NCBI GenBank assembly: GCA_964019695.1 | Contig: OZ026530.1 | Location: 44,563,716-44,627,715 of the forward strand | Length of the DNA stretch: 64,000 nt | Direction of reading: 5' to 3' | Source of the DNA: Loripinus fragilis | Lineage: Eukaryota; Mollusca; Bivalvia; Lucinida; Lucinidae | In this document: positions 42,110 through 53,031 of the stretch, in pieces | How the letters are laid out: the number at the start of each line of letters is the position of its first letter | How positions within the stretch are numbered: the first letter of the stretch is position 1 | Notes under the pieces: model-generated | The model's input: the letters and a program-made list of their open reading frames with translations, nothing else | What the model was told of the DNA's origin: nothing | Databases searched by the model: none | Program-made: the position numbers and the translations under genes

Positions 42110-42415
42110 CTTTTATCCGCTAATGTTGTCTGCTGATAAACAAAATATTAAGCAAACAGTTTGGACCCAGATCAGGTCTAACACATTGTTGGGCCTGATC
42201 TGGATTCAAACAGTTATTGCTTAAAGGAGGCACAGCTTGTTTGACTGTGCATGTCAAAACAAATCTACTAATTATTCCTTAAGACAAAGTCGGAATCCAA
42301 CTGTTTGTCATTCTGTTGGTATTACTGAATTTGTTTTGAAGAAGTAAAATCATGAAGAATCAGCAGACAACACAAATGCTAAAATCATATTACCTCTCAA
42401 CTAATTAACAACTGT
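42110..42415 (-). repeat. DPDQ-type palindrome and inverted partner of 9246-9480
   Basis: GTTGTCTGCTGATAAAC, CAGTTTGGACCCAGATCAGG / GGGCCTGATCTGGATTCAAA, then GTTTGACTGTGCATGTCAAA and AATCAGCAGACAACACAAAT. Reverse complement matches 9246-9480. The junction at 42400-42415 (TCTCAACTAATTAACAAC) lacks the pogo-like MITE present in copy 1. Confidence 0.75.
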
Positions 42416-42429
42416 TTTATTTTTATTAG

Positions 42430-43825
42430 CTGATATTAATAATATTAGTTTTATTACTATGCCCAAGCAAATTCAGAAAAAACACCACAATATCAAACAA
42501 CTTGGATCCTTATCCTGTAATCTGTACCTGAAATGTAGGGCCTGATCTGGATCTAAACTCTTTGCAAAGTGAACAAAGAGATGGAACAAGCAGGTGGCCC
42601 CCAGGGGGGTACTCTAATTTTTTCCGTATACGTACGCTCGGACCCAGCATCTACTGTTCACCCCCCAAAAAATGTCAGGAATTTCAAACACCCCAAAAAA
42701 ATATTTGAAATTATAGCAATCCCCAAAAATATCCCAATTCTGTACCTTGACCTTAAAAAAGATCCTAAATTGCATAGAAATGACCCTCAAACTAGCCCAA
42801 TTTTGTGATGACCCCCAAAAAATATCCACAAAATCTTAATACCCCAAAAAAATATTCATTTTTCTGAAAACCCCAAAAAATATGGAAATTCAGAATTTTG
42901 AACCCCCCAAAAAAATGGACCGAGCCTACGTATGTGTGAAAATTTCAGAGTACCCCCCCCCCCCCCCCCTGGGAGGTGGCCCTAACAGGTGCAACTTTAC
43001 TGTGAATACAGGTATATGGGCAGCATAATGTGAAAAACTGTCTTTGGGTTTGTGACCAAGTAAATCTAAAATACAGTTTACCCGCTTGCTTCATCACAAC
43101 ATGCAGCAACTGAGCTGGATCCATACCATATACAATATAAATGTGAATAAATGCAGAAAAAATACTTTGCCATTGAATAAGATCCTCTAAGGATGAATAC
43201 TGTGCAGAAAAAAATCCCCATGGGGAATAATCCCTGCGGGGAAAAATTCCTGCGGGGAAATATCCCCGCGGGGATTTTTCCCCATGGGGAAAATCAAAAT
43301 GTTAATATATACTTGAAACATACTCAAATGTGTCATACAGATTGCAAGAGTGAACCTAAGCTTGATTTTAGACCCTTAAACAGATGTTTTAAAAAATCCA
43401 AAAAATCCCCGCGGGGAAAAATCCCCGCGGGGAAAAATGAAAAATTGTTATTACTGGTGGACATTCATTTTTACTCACCATAAACGTGAGATCTTGTCAT
43501 ATTTGAATAAAAAACTGAGTTTTATAATTTTCGAAAATCCCCGCGGGGAAATTTTCCGCACGGGGAAAAAATCCCCGCGGGGATGGTGAAAAATCCCCGC
43601 GGGGAAATATTTTCCCCGCGGGGATTTGCAAATCCCCGCGGGGATTTTGACCTTTGTCGTGGAATATTTTCTAGGTCATTACAGATTTTAAGCCAAAAAC
43701 CTATAGAATTTCCTCAGTAGGGTCTATTCTACTGAAATTAAGTCACTTTAGCTTTCTATGTCAACTAAAAGTACTAGGTCATTTTGCCAAAAACTGGTTT
43801 GGCAAAAAAATTCCGGTGGCAGTTT
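42430..43825 (-). repeat. Long dispersed repeat, copy 2, with CCCCGCGGGG cluster
   Basis: Reverse complement of 7485-8500 from GCTGATATTAATAATATTAG to AATTCCGGTGGC. CCCCGCGGGG palindromes lie between 43250 and 43645 in the mirrored order, some mutated (CCCCATGGGG, CCTGCGGGG). It is interrupted by the MITE at 42600-42973. Confidence 0.85.
42600..42973. mobile_element. 374-bp MITE with CCCAGGGG ends and 8-bp duplication
   Basis: Ends CCCAGGGGGGTACTCTAAT and, reversed, CCCAGGGG..GGTACTCTGAAA are inverted repeats that continue with TACGTACGCTCGGACCC / TACGTAGGCTCGGTCC. AGGTGGCC flanks both sides (42592-42599, 42974-42981). The interior has many CCCCAAAAAATAT motifs. The other copy of the host repeat reads GGGCCACCTG at 8331-8340 without the insert. 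An 8-bp duplication fits hAT or P-type elements. Confidence 0.92.
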
Positions 43826-44260
43826 AAGTCAGTTACTATTATAATGGCAGCTTTTTTTTCTTGGTGTGCTATCAAATGAAAGAAATGAACCCTTTTCTTA
43901 AGACTTAATCTAATCCTCTATGACAGTATATCTTTTGACACCTTTTCACAGGATGTTTAATAACCGTGACCATTTCCCTGCTGAATATGATCACATTTCA
44001 ACTTTGGTTTGATAGGACACTGGACTTTCAATAGTTTGTCATTCTTTTGATGAACACATATGTATCATAAGAATCATCTTCCATCAGATTGAAATTAAAT
44101 CCATTAAAATAATTGGAGTAAAAATCCTTAGATTTACTTTTCAGGAGGACATGTTTCATGAGAAAATAGGAAGAAGATCTAATCAGGGCCTAAATGGTCA
44201 TGAAATGACCAGTATTGAGTGCTCCAGATAAAAATAATGTAAAAAACACACCAAAATAGA
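43826..44260. other. Unassigned spacer
   Basis: No feature supported. Confidence 0.35.
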
Positions 44261-44264
44261 TAAA

Positions 44265-44600
44265 TTTTGTCATCTGCTGAAATGTTTTAGAAGCCTTTTG
44301 GATAAGCAGTGTGATATTGGGCTGCTCCTGCAATGGAGCAGTCTGATCTGGGCCTCTTTAAATACACCCATCAAAAAATACACACAGACAGCATTTTACG
44401 ATAAATTTTTGCAGTGGCTTTAACTCTTTGCCCACTATTGTCATATGCTGATGCCTGTTGCAAGCAGTTTTGGCCAGTTTGTCTGGCCTGATCTGGATCC
44501 AAACTGTATGACACTCTGATGGTATCGATCCTAAAAGAATTTTTCTAAAAATATGATTGTGAAACAAATCAGCAGACAACAATAATAAAAGGAGAATTAC
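44265..44600. repeat. DPDQ-type inverted-repeat element(s)
   Basis: TTTGTCATCTGCTGAAATGT near 44268, then a full element at 44430-44590: TTGTCATATGCTGATGCC, GCCTGATCTGGATCCAAACT and AAATCAGCAGACAACAATAA. Confidence 0.65.
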
Positions 44601-44774
44601 TCAGTAGGCAAAGAGTTAGGTATAAAATATTATTTTCCTCAACATGAACAACCCTAATATGGGCTTCATATAGTTAAACGAGATAGTTTGGAAAATCTGA
44701 GAACTCTATTTGAAGCAAAACTGATGGGCAATCAGGGTTACAATGGGAGGGAGTAGCTGGATGGGGGTAAGAAT

Positions 44775-46010
44775 TTCTGACCTCATTTTTGTGTTGCCTG
44801 CGAAGCATGATTGACACAAAGGGATCATGTCGGCCTTGTCACACTTTTTATTTCTGATCTTTAACTCTTGAAGGGATGCATCAATTTCATTCACAGAAGG
44901 ACCAAGTATCATAAAATACAGGTCAAGTTTGAATTTGGGGGTCATTTGAGTTATGGCCTTTTTTGACTTAGGTTTAGGCTAATGCAAAAGCTTTATTGGG
45001 TTTTTTTGTGGATTAAGCTTGACATTTCTCCAAAACTATAAAATCTGACAACTTCTCACTAAGGCCATACTTACAAAGTGCCTGTATATAAGCATGACAT
45101 CGATTTAAATTTTACCACACCCCCTGATCTCTTAGGTGGGGTCAAAGGTCAAATATGATTTTTGATCGAAGGCCTGGGTCCGAACCCCTGGGTGGGCTTA
45201 AGGGGTGGGGTCAAAATTCAACTTTTTGACAACATGGTCATGTGCATATCAAACGCAACATGGTAATAAATATTTTGCCCGCAACTCCCCCCCCCCCCAA
45301 CCCAAGGGGTGGGCTCAATTGGTCAAAATTCAACTTTTTCAAAAACATGGTCGTATTGTATATCAAATTTAATATAATTTCTAATGCAGCAACGTGGTAG
45401 CAACTTAGATTTTGCCCGAAGACCCCTACCCTCCCCACCACCTGACCCTGGGGATGGGGTCAAAAGGAAAACACCAACTTTTTCAAAACATGGTCATGTT
45501 GCATATCAAATTAAAGGGAATCAGGTATGCAGCAACATGGTAGCGATTATTTTTGGAGTCATATCAGCTAGCTGTATGAAATTCTGCAAACAGCTTGAAT
45601 CCAGATCAAGCTGGACTTTTTGTTGGGCCTTACCGGATTCAAATGATATAATCAGGGTCTAGTATATGTTCATAAGTATGCAGTGCTCCAGGTAAGGAAA
45701 ATATAAAAAAAAAATCACGAAGTTTTGACCTGGGTTCAAACTGATTGGAAAGATCATCATGAGCAGACCACAAAATTCACCACAAACAGGCAGGCATGGT
45801 ATTTTGTGCTCCATTTCCTTTAATTTGATATACAACATTACTCCTTCCAGAAAAAAAAAGTTTTACCTTTAGATTTCTCCTGGTCAAGGGTTTGTCTAGT
45901 GGCAAAATATTTGCTACCATGTTGCTGTATGACTAAATCCCCTTAAATTTGATATGCAGCATGACCATATTCGAAAAAGTTGAATTTGGCCTCCACCCCA
46001 CCCCCTATAG
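44775..46010 (-). repeat. Inverted partner of the repeat at 10656-11465
   Basis: CCTGCGAAGCATGATTGAC, CTTGAAGGGATGCATCAAT and TCATAAAATACAGGTCAAG are the reverse of 11340-11465. AACATGGTCATGTTGCATAT and AAATTAAAGGGAATCAGGTA recur through 45230-46010 (unit near 110-130 bp). The frames at 45238-45441 and 45384-45662 are translations of the repeat. Confidence 0.75.
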
Positions 46011-46159
46011 TGAGAAATTGTCAGATATAAAAGCTTTGGGGAAATGCAAAGTTCATTGTACACAATAAAGCCAATATAGCTTTTCATTAACCAAAAAGGC
46101 TATAACTCAGTCAAAATTTTGACATGTTTTGGTTAAGGTATAAGAAATTCATACCCTTA

Positions 46160-46345
46160 AACTTTATACAAGAGTACTCTACTTGTGATTGAGGATCGCT
46201 GGTTTGAGCCTCGCAAGAGTCACTGTGCTTTGGCATTTGAGTGAGACACTAAAAACATTTGTTTAGTACTGTTTCAGCCCAGGAAAAGTTTAGACCTGAC
46301 TGCAAAATTGATGACATTGGTGTAAAGCACAAACACAATAAAAAT
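46160..46345 (+). mobile_element. SINE family B-like copy leading into a minisatellite
   Basis: TGAGGATCGCTGGTTTGAGC (B-box region), CACTGTGCTTTGGCATTTGA, AACATTTGTTTAGTACTG and TTCAGCCCAGG follow the family B plan. The tail GATGACATTGGTGTAAAGCA then becomes the repeat unit at 46349-46710. Confidence 0.65.
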
Positions 46346-46348
46346 TTA

Positions 46349-46710
46349 GCCTAGGAAATATCCCTACAAGACTGAAAAATTGTTGACAATGGTGTAAAGC
46401 ACAAAGACAAACACAATTTAGCCCAGGAAATGTCCTGGCATGACTGAAAAATTGTTGACATTGGTGTAAAGCACAAACACAAACAAAATTTAGCCCAGGA
46501 AATATCGCTACAGGACTGGAAAATTGTTGACAATGGTGTAAAGTACAAAGACAAACAAAATTTAGCCCAGGAAATGTCCCTACAAGACTGAAAAATTGTT
46601 GTAAATGGTGTAAAGCACAAAGACAAACACAATTTAGCCCAGGAAATGTCCAGGCTTGTCTGAAAAATTGTTGACAATGGTGTAAAGCACAAACACAAAC
46701 AAAATTTACA
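46349..46710 (+). repeat. 72-bp minisatellite derived from a SINE tail
   Basis: GCC(C/T)AGGAAAT begins at 46349, 46421, 46493, 46565 and 46637, exactly 72 bp apart. The unit is AGCCCAGGAAATGTC, CTACAAGACTGAAAAATTG, TTGACAATGGTGTAAAGCAC and AAACACAAACAAAATTT, the 3' end of the adjacent SINE. Because 72 is a multiple of 3 the minus strand stays open for 115 codons (46351-46698); that frame is spurious. Confidence 0.95.
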
Positions 46711-46852
46711 TTTCAGTTTGGATGTGTGTTTTGATAACTTAAAAGAACTGTTTTAAAGAGGCGGTTCTTTTGAGTATTTACAACACACATCCAAACTGAA
46801 ATGTAAACTTTGTTTGTGTTTGTGCTTTACACCATTGTCAACAATTTTTCAG
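46660..46852. repeat. Large near-perfect hairpin with 71-bp arms
   Basis: 46660-46730 (CTGAAAAATTGTTGACAATG ... TTTGGATGTGTGTT) pairs with 46782-46852 almost without mismatch. The loop (46731-46781) carries a diverged snap-back palindrome, ACTTAAAAGAACTG / GGCGGTTCTTTTGAGT. The left arm is the last unit of the 72-bp minisatellite. Confidence 0.92.
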
Positions 46853-46894
46853 GCTGAGAAGTAAGAAATGTAATTTTCAAATGTAAACACTCTA

Positions 46895-47080
46895 AGTGAA
46901 AGAGTGCGCGCCTTGGGATTGAGGGTTTCTAGTTAAGTCTCACTGGTAGTACGGTACTGTGCTGTCTCATTGATCAAGACGCGAGTAAGCCTCTACTTAG
47001 TATTGGTTCAACCCAGGAAATGTCCTTACATGACTGAAAATTGTTTAAATTGGTGTGAAACACAACCATGAAAATAATTA
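46895..47080 (+). mobile_element. SINE family B-like copy, diverged
   Basis: AAGAGTGCGCGCCTTGGGAT, GTTTCTAGTTAAGTCTCACT, then CATTGATCAAGACGCGAGTA, TTGGTTCAACCCAGGAAATG and a GTGTGAAACACAACC tail. Order of parts matches family B. Confidence 0.6.
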
Positions 47081-47109
47081 CAGTCAGTTTGGATGTGTGA
47101 AACTGTCAC

Positions 47110-47405
47110 ATAAGTTGTAGGTGTTCAAAAGAACCTTCTTGTCGAGACGACAAGAAGGTTCTTTTGAGAACTGACATTATATGTTTTGGTTAAGGAATAA
47201 GAAAAAAAAATTCAAGCACAGCCAAATCTTGTAGACTAGAGGTTTTATTTTGAATTTTCAGCAGTTCCAATTATAGGGAGGTAAACATAAAACAATATAA
47301 CCCCCAAAATTGATTATTATAAGTTGTTTTTCTACCAAACATAAATTTTGAATGCATAAAAGAAACGTCTCAACGAGACATTTCTTTTACGTACCCATAA
47401 CATGT
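47110..47405. repeat. Two snap-back palindromes
   Basis: 47127-47168: TTCAAAAGAACCTTCTTGTC and GACAAGAAGGTTCTTTTGAG form a long near-perfect stem around GAGAC. 47345-47395: GCATAAAAGAAACGTCTC / GAGACATTTCTTTTACGT. Stem sequence has changed while pairing is kept. Confidence 0.85.
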
Positions 47406-47999
47406 TAATATAGACAGTTATTAAAATAGATAATGAACAGGTCATAGTCTCCCAATCCATTGTGCCCCAAATTTATTTCAAATTAGCGAGTGTATTTCGA
47501 AAAAGTGACGTTCAAATTTTTCGAGGCTTTACTGTACACACTTTCAGTCGTATCTACCAGTGCTTGGCCTGGGATGGAGGCCTCATCAGAGGCACTGTGC
47601 TGTGTCATTATAATTTTAATGAGATGCTTAAGCCGATAGTATTATACTGTTAAAAAATTATTGGCTGTGATGTTTTGTTGTGTCTGAGGGTCAAGGTATT
47701 ATCTGACAAAATAGACCGGTGCCATATGAATATTTAATGACCTTTCGCGCAAATCTTTGGAAATGTTCTTAAAACTGTGCTTTAGAATGTGTCACAATTT
47801 CTTATCTGAATGAAAGAACTCTACAATCCTTGATAGCCCAGTGGATAACAGGATGTCCTTACTATGATTACCACAAAAAGTTTTTAGACAGTTCGGCCTG
47901 TGCAAACAGAATGGATCCAGATCAGACTCCAGCATGCACATTCTGATCTGAGCTCGCACTATTTACAACTTCATGTTTTGAAAATATTCTGCCTTAAAG
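47406..47999. other. Spacer with repeat fragments
   Basis: 47560-47640 and 47830-47870 resemble SINE pieces (GCTTGGCCTGGGATGGAGGC; TTGATAGCCCAGTGGATAAC). 47880-47960 is a DPDQ-type palindrome (GGATCCAGATCAGACTCC / GATCTGAGCTCG). No gene. Confidence 0.45.
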
Positions 48000-48190
48000 C
48001 AGGCCTTTAGCTAAGTGTGCGTAACAAAAAATATTTTTCTTATCCACCAAAACATATGTTGTGAGCACTCAAAAGAATCGTCTCAATGAGACGTTTCTTT
48101 TGAGCATCCAAAACATATGCCAAAATTAAAGGTTAGAAAATATTAACAATTTTAGGCTGAATTTTTTTTGTTTATCTAAATCTATGTGTA
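48000..48190 (+). repeat. Snap-back palindromic element
   Basis: AGGCCTTTAGCTAAGTGTGC, TATCCACCAAAACATATG, core GTGAGCACTCAAAAGAATCG / GACGTTTCTTTTGAGCATCC, then TTTATCTAAATCTATG. Near full length. Confidence 0.8.
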
Positions 48191-48553
48191 AAGTATAATG
48201 ATAACTTGTAATTCATGTATCTGAAAAAATAGGAAAATTACAGAAAACAGTCTGCCATTTTTGGAATCACATTTTCCAGAGTATTTTACAGCTGGAGACC
48301 CATGGCTGTCCTTTTGAATTATATGATTCTATGATGTAAATGTTCTTAGTAGACCATCCTCGTCTTCACGATCAAATATGATATGCAGATGGTATAGCTG
48401 TAGTCCAGGTCCGGCTATGATCTCAGATATTACTTGTTTATATATAATGCCTTTGCTACAAGAATGCCAAGAGTCCCCACATTCTTATTTTTCCCTACTA
48501 AACAACATAGAGTTAAACACAGCCTTAAGATGAAAATAGTGTTGCAGAAGTTC

Positions 48554-48849
48554 TTAACAAGACAAACTAGTTTTTATGATAAAACTGCCAAGTGAATCTA
48601 CATTACCAATATGGGCATTGTCAGATGTTTGAAGAATATCTTTGACAAGGTGTTCTTGCTTGTTCCTATGTCTGCCTGGATATTTCTTACCAAACACTGC
48701 CAAAGAATCTATGAAACCACACACTGTTGTGGACTAGTTGTTTACATATCTCCGTTAATGAAACCGAAATAAGAACAGGGAAGTCAAATCTTCTGCCATT
48801 ATTGGCCACTAGAATAACTTTGTGATGTGTGGCATCTATCCTCATCGAA
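48554..48849 (-). pseudogene. DEDDh exonuclease domain, exon relic with one frameshift
   Basis: A good acceptor (TTTATTTGCCTTTTTCAG, low edge 48850) opens the frame SMRIDATHHKVILVANNGRR, then FDFPVLISVSLTEICKQLVH. The motif V-x-V-A-N-N-G-x-x-F-D matches the second exonuclease motif of DEDDh 3'-5' exonucleases, although the usual H of AHNG is N. After a shift near 48722-48730 the next frame reads GFIDSLAVFGKKYPGRHRNK and QEHLVKDILQTSDNAHIGNV, followed by DSL. This restores the 'D-S-L-x-x-F...PGR..K-Q-x-x-L-V' pattern and the third motif A-H-x-x-x-x-D. The first motif (DxE) is not visible upstream. I infer this is the C-terminal exonuclease part of the Mutator-like gene whose other exons lie at 50.2, 52.9-54.7 and 57.9-59.4 kb. 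The frameshift means it is not functional as written. Confidence 0.7.
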
Positions 48850-48989
48850 CTGAAAAAGGCAAATAAAAGACTATTACCACTAACACTGCATCTTGAAATG
48901 TATCTCCACTCACACAATGAAGGCTAAGAATGTAAACCATTTTCCAGAAAGAGGCAAATTTCTGTGACAATTGTTTATTTAGTCATTTA

Positions 48990-48993
<4 letters not shown>

Positions 48994-49077
<84 letters not shown>
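48994..49077. repeat. (GT)42 microsatellite
   Basis: Perfect GT dinucleotide run of 84 bp. An oppositely oriented (AC) run lies at 49904-49998. Confidence 0.99.
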
Positions 49078-49080
<3 letters not shown>

Positions 49081-49300
49081 TCATCATGCTGGTCATAACT
49101 AGGATAACAAAACAGTATGTCTCACAAGAAATCATAAGAATAAGTCCAGCGCAAGTGTGTCTTTGAGTTTTTCTGTGACCAGGCATGACTCAAGCCAGCC
49201 AGCCTGGCTGACTAGAGAAGCAAGCTACAGTCTCCATGTACAAAGTATATATACTAGATGTATATACTATCTAAGCAGCAAACATGTTTTACATAGGCTT
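49078..49300. other. Unassigned spacer
   Basis: Contains only GTATATATACTAGATGTATA-type near-palindromes at 49246-49268. Confidence 0.35.
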
Positions 49301-49304
49301 ATAT

Positions 49305-49680
49305 AAGGAGATAAACATGAAAAAATCTTCTTGTCTGAAACCACAAGGCCAAGAGTCTTGATAATTGGAATGAAGCATCACCTAGTGAACCTCTTTCAAG
49401 TTTGTTCAAATTATATCCCTGGGGCCAAAAATGGCCTGCCCCGAGAGTGACATGTTTTACATAGGCCTATACAGGGAAAACATGAAAAAATCTTCTTGTC
49501 TGAAACCATTAGGCTTAGAGCTTTGATATTTGGTATGTAGCATCACCTAGTGGACCTCTACCAAGTTTGGTCAGATTATGCCCCTAAGGCCAAAAATGGC
49601 CCCTCCCCAGGTGTCACCATGGACATGGTCAGCTTTCAACAGATACCTATATGCAAGCTTTAAACAAGACTCAGGTGAGC
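49305..49680 (+). repeat. Two direct repeats of about 170 bp (molluscan-type dispersed repeat)
   Basis: AACATGAAAAAATCTTCTTG, TCTGAAACCA..AGG, AGCATCACCTAGTG(A/G)ACCTC and GGCCAAAAATGGCC occur at about 49317-49436 and 49480-49602. The block ends CTCAGGTGAGCGATTTAGGG, a tail I associate with dispersed bivalve repeats. Confidence 0.7.
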
Positions 49681-49900
49681 GATTTAGGGCGCTTTGGTCC
49701 ACTTGTATTATTCGATAACCTCTGCTTTTGTACAATGCAGTTTATATAAAGCCTATCTTAAAGATATAAAGCATCAAAGAAGGTTTACTGAGATAGTACA
49801 ATCCCTTTACATTCTAATCCAAAATTTCAAGTCTCTCCCCATTTTTTATGGCTGTACAGTCTGGTTAATGTTGGACCTGCTAAGAAACCTCAAAGACAGG

Positions 49901-50000
<100 letters not shown>

Positions 50001-50204
50001 CACATCAATTGACAGAAATTAGAAAATGCAATTAATAGCTAAGAGGCAGTTATCAGTAGCTTGGAATAGCCTTTATTAGCTGGGTGTCAATATCCAGATG
50101 AGACATGCTTGCCGTGTAATAAATACCTCTCTGAAATATAGATGCTGAAAAATTCACATTCAACAAAACAGTTTTTATCTCTTTGTGCTAGGATACCTGA
50201 TTAA

Positions 50205-50389
50205 TAAGAAATGCCTTCTAGTGCTTCCTCAGCTCCCTGTGTTTTTGCACATTCCTGCTTCAATAGCAAACGCCGTCTTTTAGTTGAGGGCAGCTGGTCC
50301 CTCTCCTGTCCTCTATTGTGCTTCTTCACACATTTCTCGGCATATAGAACAGTATATTGCCCTGGTGACAAGCCTGCTTTCTCATAGAC
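50205..50389 (-). pseudogene. Exon relic of Mutator-like transposase gene, linker region
   Basis: After an acceptor-like TATTTCAAAG (low edge 50390) the minus-strand frame reads VYEKAGLSPGQYTVLYAEKC, then VKKHNRGQERDQLPSTKRRR and LLLKQECAKTQGAEEALEGI, then SY and an in-frame TAA. The pattern A-G-L-S-P-G ... K-R-R-R ... E-G-x-x-Y-x-S-G is, to my knowledge, the segment between the Mutator-like transposase region and the exonuclease domain in related invertebrate proteins. Here the TAA is followed by TCAGGT (SG), so it looks like a nonsense mutation inside the conserved Y-x-S-G. The basic KRRR run may be a nuclear localisation signal. A donor (TCAG|GTATCC) would follow directly. Confidence 0.55.
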
Positions 50390-50474
50390 CTTTGAAATAC
50401 ATAGAAAATATCATGCTGTAATCTGTGTAATTGTACTGTACCACAATTCACCTAAAAATTTGACACCTAAATAC

Positions 50475-50650
50475 AGGCTTTAAGTTGAGTGTGTAACAAA
50501 AGTAATATTCTTTTTTTCTCAAACAATACGTATGTTATGGGTAATCAAAAGGACCGTCTCAATGAGATGGTTCTTTTGTGCACCCTAAATTATATGTTAA
50601 AACTAATGGGTAAGAAAATATTTTGCGCTAAAATTTTTTTTTATCTGAAT
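50475..50650 (+). repeat. Snap-back palindromic element
   Basis: AGGCTTTAAGTTGAGTGTGT, TTTTTTCTCAAACAATACG, core GGGTAATCAAAAGGACCG / GATGGTTCTTTTGTGCACCC, then GGGTAAGAAAATATTTTGCG. Confidence 0.75.
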
Positions 50651-50879
50651 GTTAGTAAATAAAACTTTACTAGAATTCCCAGAATTAGTTGTGTCCCCTG
50701 AAAAACAGACGTAAAACAAGGCAAATTTGTCGAATTTATACAACCGGTGAGGGTTATATTAGAGAAGCTTAAAAATCACAAAACATGGATCCCATTTCTC
50801 AAAGCCCTAAGTTCACCTAGGGTTTACAGATCAAAGTTAAAAGCCAATTGCTTAGTTCAATAAAAAAAATAATAACCTG

Positions 50880-51500
50880 ATTCAGAGATCAGGGGTGTGT
50901 GTAGGTCAAAATGTTTGCTTCTATGTTAGTCTATACTTCTTTCCCCTTAATTTGATATGCAACATGACCACATTATGTTTACCTTTTTAATCCAATCCAC
51001 AGGTTGAGGGTGTGTGTACAGACAGATTATATGCCTGCATGGTGCTCCCTTAATTTGAAATGCAACACGAATACTTTCCAAAAACAAAATGTTTAGACTT
51101 TTGACACCACCCCAGGGGTCGAGGAAGTGTCAAAGAACAGAATATGTGCTTACATGGTGCTCTATGCTCCATTCCCTTCTAATTTGATATGCAATATGAC
51201 TAGACTCTACTTCAAAAAAAAAAATGTATAGACCTTTGACACCACCCAGGGGTTGTGGGTGTATTAAAGTCTTAGTCACAGAATATGTGCTTGCATGTTG
51301 CTGCATTTGAGATTCCATTTAATTACATATGCAACATGACCATGTTCTGAAAGTTGAATTTCGACCTTTTGACACCCCCCACCAGGGGTCTGTAGGTAAT
51401 CTATTTACTACCATGTTGCTGCATTTGTGAATCTATATAATTTGATATGCAACATGACCATGTTCTGATAAAGTTGAATTTTGACCTTTTAGCCCCAGGT
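50880..51500. repeat. GATATGCAACATGACC tandem family, about 110-130 bp units
   Basis: TTTGATATGCAACATGACCA-type phrases near 50955, 51056, 51183, 51325 and 51442, each followed by TTGACCTTTTGAC or AGACCTTTGACACC. Same family as 10656-11230 and 45230-46010. The left edge of the large duplication (51328) falls inside this repeat. Confidence 0.75.
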
Positions 51501-52009
51501 TTTTCAGTTGTTTGAATTTTTAGGGGGAAAAAATAACTTAAGTAAGTACCATGTACATTTCATTCTGATGATTCCCTTTACAGGAAGTCTAGAAAATGTT
51601 ACTACAATCAATATAAAATGTGGTACTTACATGTCAAGCTGTCAAAACCTATCTTCTGCTAAGCTGCATCAAATGCACAAGACATTCCATGGAGTATGTG
51701 TCTTCTTTCAGATGGCAAATACTGTAAATCATAAAATTGTAAGGCTTCATTTCACATCAAATTATTGGTTTAAAAGAAACAGACAGAATGGCCAAATATT
51801 GTAGACCCTAATGAGGTTGCTCCACTTGCAGTCTGAGCTGAATCCACAATATTAGTTCACAACTGACTGTCCCAATTATTAGGCTCATAACAGTAATTTT
51901 TTATGCTGTTCTCTCAGCATTCTTTCTTGTTCACATATCAATATGTTACAAGATTTAACCCTGAAAGGGCCAATTACAAAAAAAAAACTTGTCTGTTTTG
52001 TCGTCCGCT

Positions 52010-52255
52010 GGATTGTTTTAGAAGCCTTTTGGTCAGAATCAGACTGGTCATATAGGAGGAGCAGTTTGATCTGGGTCCAGACGGTTTGTCTCTGGATTTA
52101 AAAATTCATGACAAACTTTGCTTTTTTAGACCTATATAAGCCTTTGAGTGTCCTTTTTAAAGGACATAGGCAAACAGTGCAGACCCAGATCAGACGCCAC
52201 AGAATGTGGCATCTGATCTCGATCTTCGCTGTTTGCTTACAGAATGTTCTCTTAA
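52010..52255. repeat. DPDQ-type palindromes in copy A (second copy 56950-57205)
   Basis: CAAACAGTGCAGACCCAGAT and GATCTCGATCTTCGCTGTTTGC pair around GCCACAGAATGTGGC at 52168-52235. In copy B the loop arm mutated with its partner (CGCTACAGAATGTGGCGTC), and pairing largely persists. A related hairpin lies at 53172-53243 (copy B 58125-58192). Confidence 0.75.
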
Positions 52256-52821
52256 AATTTGAACGACAATGAAAAATACCACCTAACAACCATTAAAACA
52301 GAAATGGACTGGTCCACTTGATAAAACTGGAAAATTCTATTCGGGTTAAGGAGTAAAATGCATGAAACTGAAAAAAATGAGTGGGAACAGATTCAGTTTT
52401 ATAGTGTATGCCCAATGAAGATAAATTCAACCTAGGCCTCTATGCAATTAAATCACATTCTTCAAAAGGCATTAAATGTGTCTCTAGGCACCCCATGCTT
52501 ACTTAGGCTGCCAGCAAAAACTGATCATTCTAGGCAGATGTTCAAATGTTGATGATGCACATGTAAATTGTAGGTTTCAGTCATGCATCTTAAACAAAGT
52601 ATCTGAAAAAAATACAACCTTTTAAAACATCAAGGACTACGGTCTAATATTCATGGGTAAAAGTTCAAAATTTCCAAAATCCTGAACTTTTGAAATTCAA
52701 ATTTTAAAACCGGCAGTATGCCTTCAAAATATCAATATTTCAAGTTTAAATGGTTAATTGTCTTTAGATAAACTGTAAATATATCCGAAAAGCTTTTATG
52801 ATCTGCCTAGTTCAGTATTTT

Positions 52822-52851
52822 GAGGCTGACTTTCTATGGAAAGTCAGCCTC
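52822..52851. repeat. Perfect 13-bp hairpin in duplication copy A
   Basis: GAGGCTGACTTTC, loop TATG, GAAAGTCAGCCTC. CCTGAATTCAGG, another perfect palindrome, follows 7 bp later. Both are identical in copy B (57775-57804). Confidence 0.9.
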
Positions 52852-52929
52852 ATAATCCTGAATTCAGGAATAATCCTGAAAACATTCGGCCATGAATATT
52901 GGTTGAAAGAGGTGTACAAAGGAACTTAC

Positions 52930-53031
52930 TTGACAGATGGATAAACATCTGGAAGTGGACTTACACAAATTTCTCTGATCAAACCCTCCATGATAGACTC
53001 CAAAATAAGGGATTCATCATGGGTTATATCC
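52930..53031 (-). pseudogene. Splice-bounded 102-nt exon, copy A
   Basis: The acceptor CTATTCTTTTACAG (low edge 53032) and donor GTAAGTTCC (high edge 52929) bound a 34-codon exon read as ITHDESLILESIMEGLIREI, then CVSPLPDVYPSV. Its length is divisible by three with phase-2 borders. The copy in the duplicate (57883-57984) differs at a few codons (H to Q, I to T) without stops. I do not recognise the peptide. Lying on the same strand between the Mutator-like exon and the linker exon, it probably belongs to the same gene. Its reading frame does not join directly to either neighbour, so at least one exon is unrecognised or lost. Confidence 0.55.

Noticed and set aside
46351..46698. 115-codon minus-strand open frame with a repeated FTPLSTIFQSCRDISWAK motif
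   Set aside because: It is a translation of the 72-bp minisatellite; 72 is divisible by three so the frame stays open. The sequence derives from a SINE tail.
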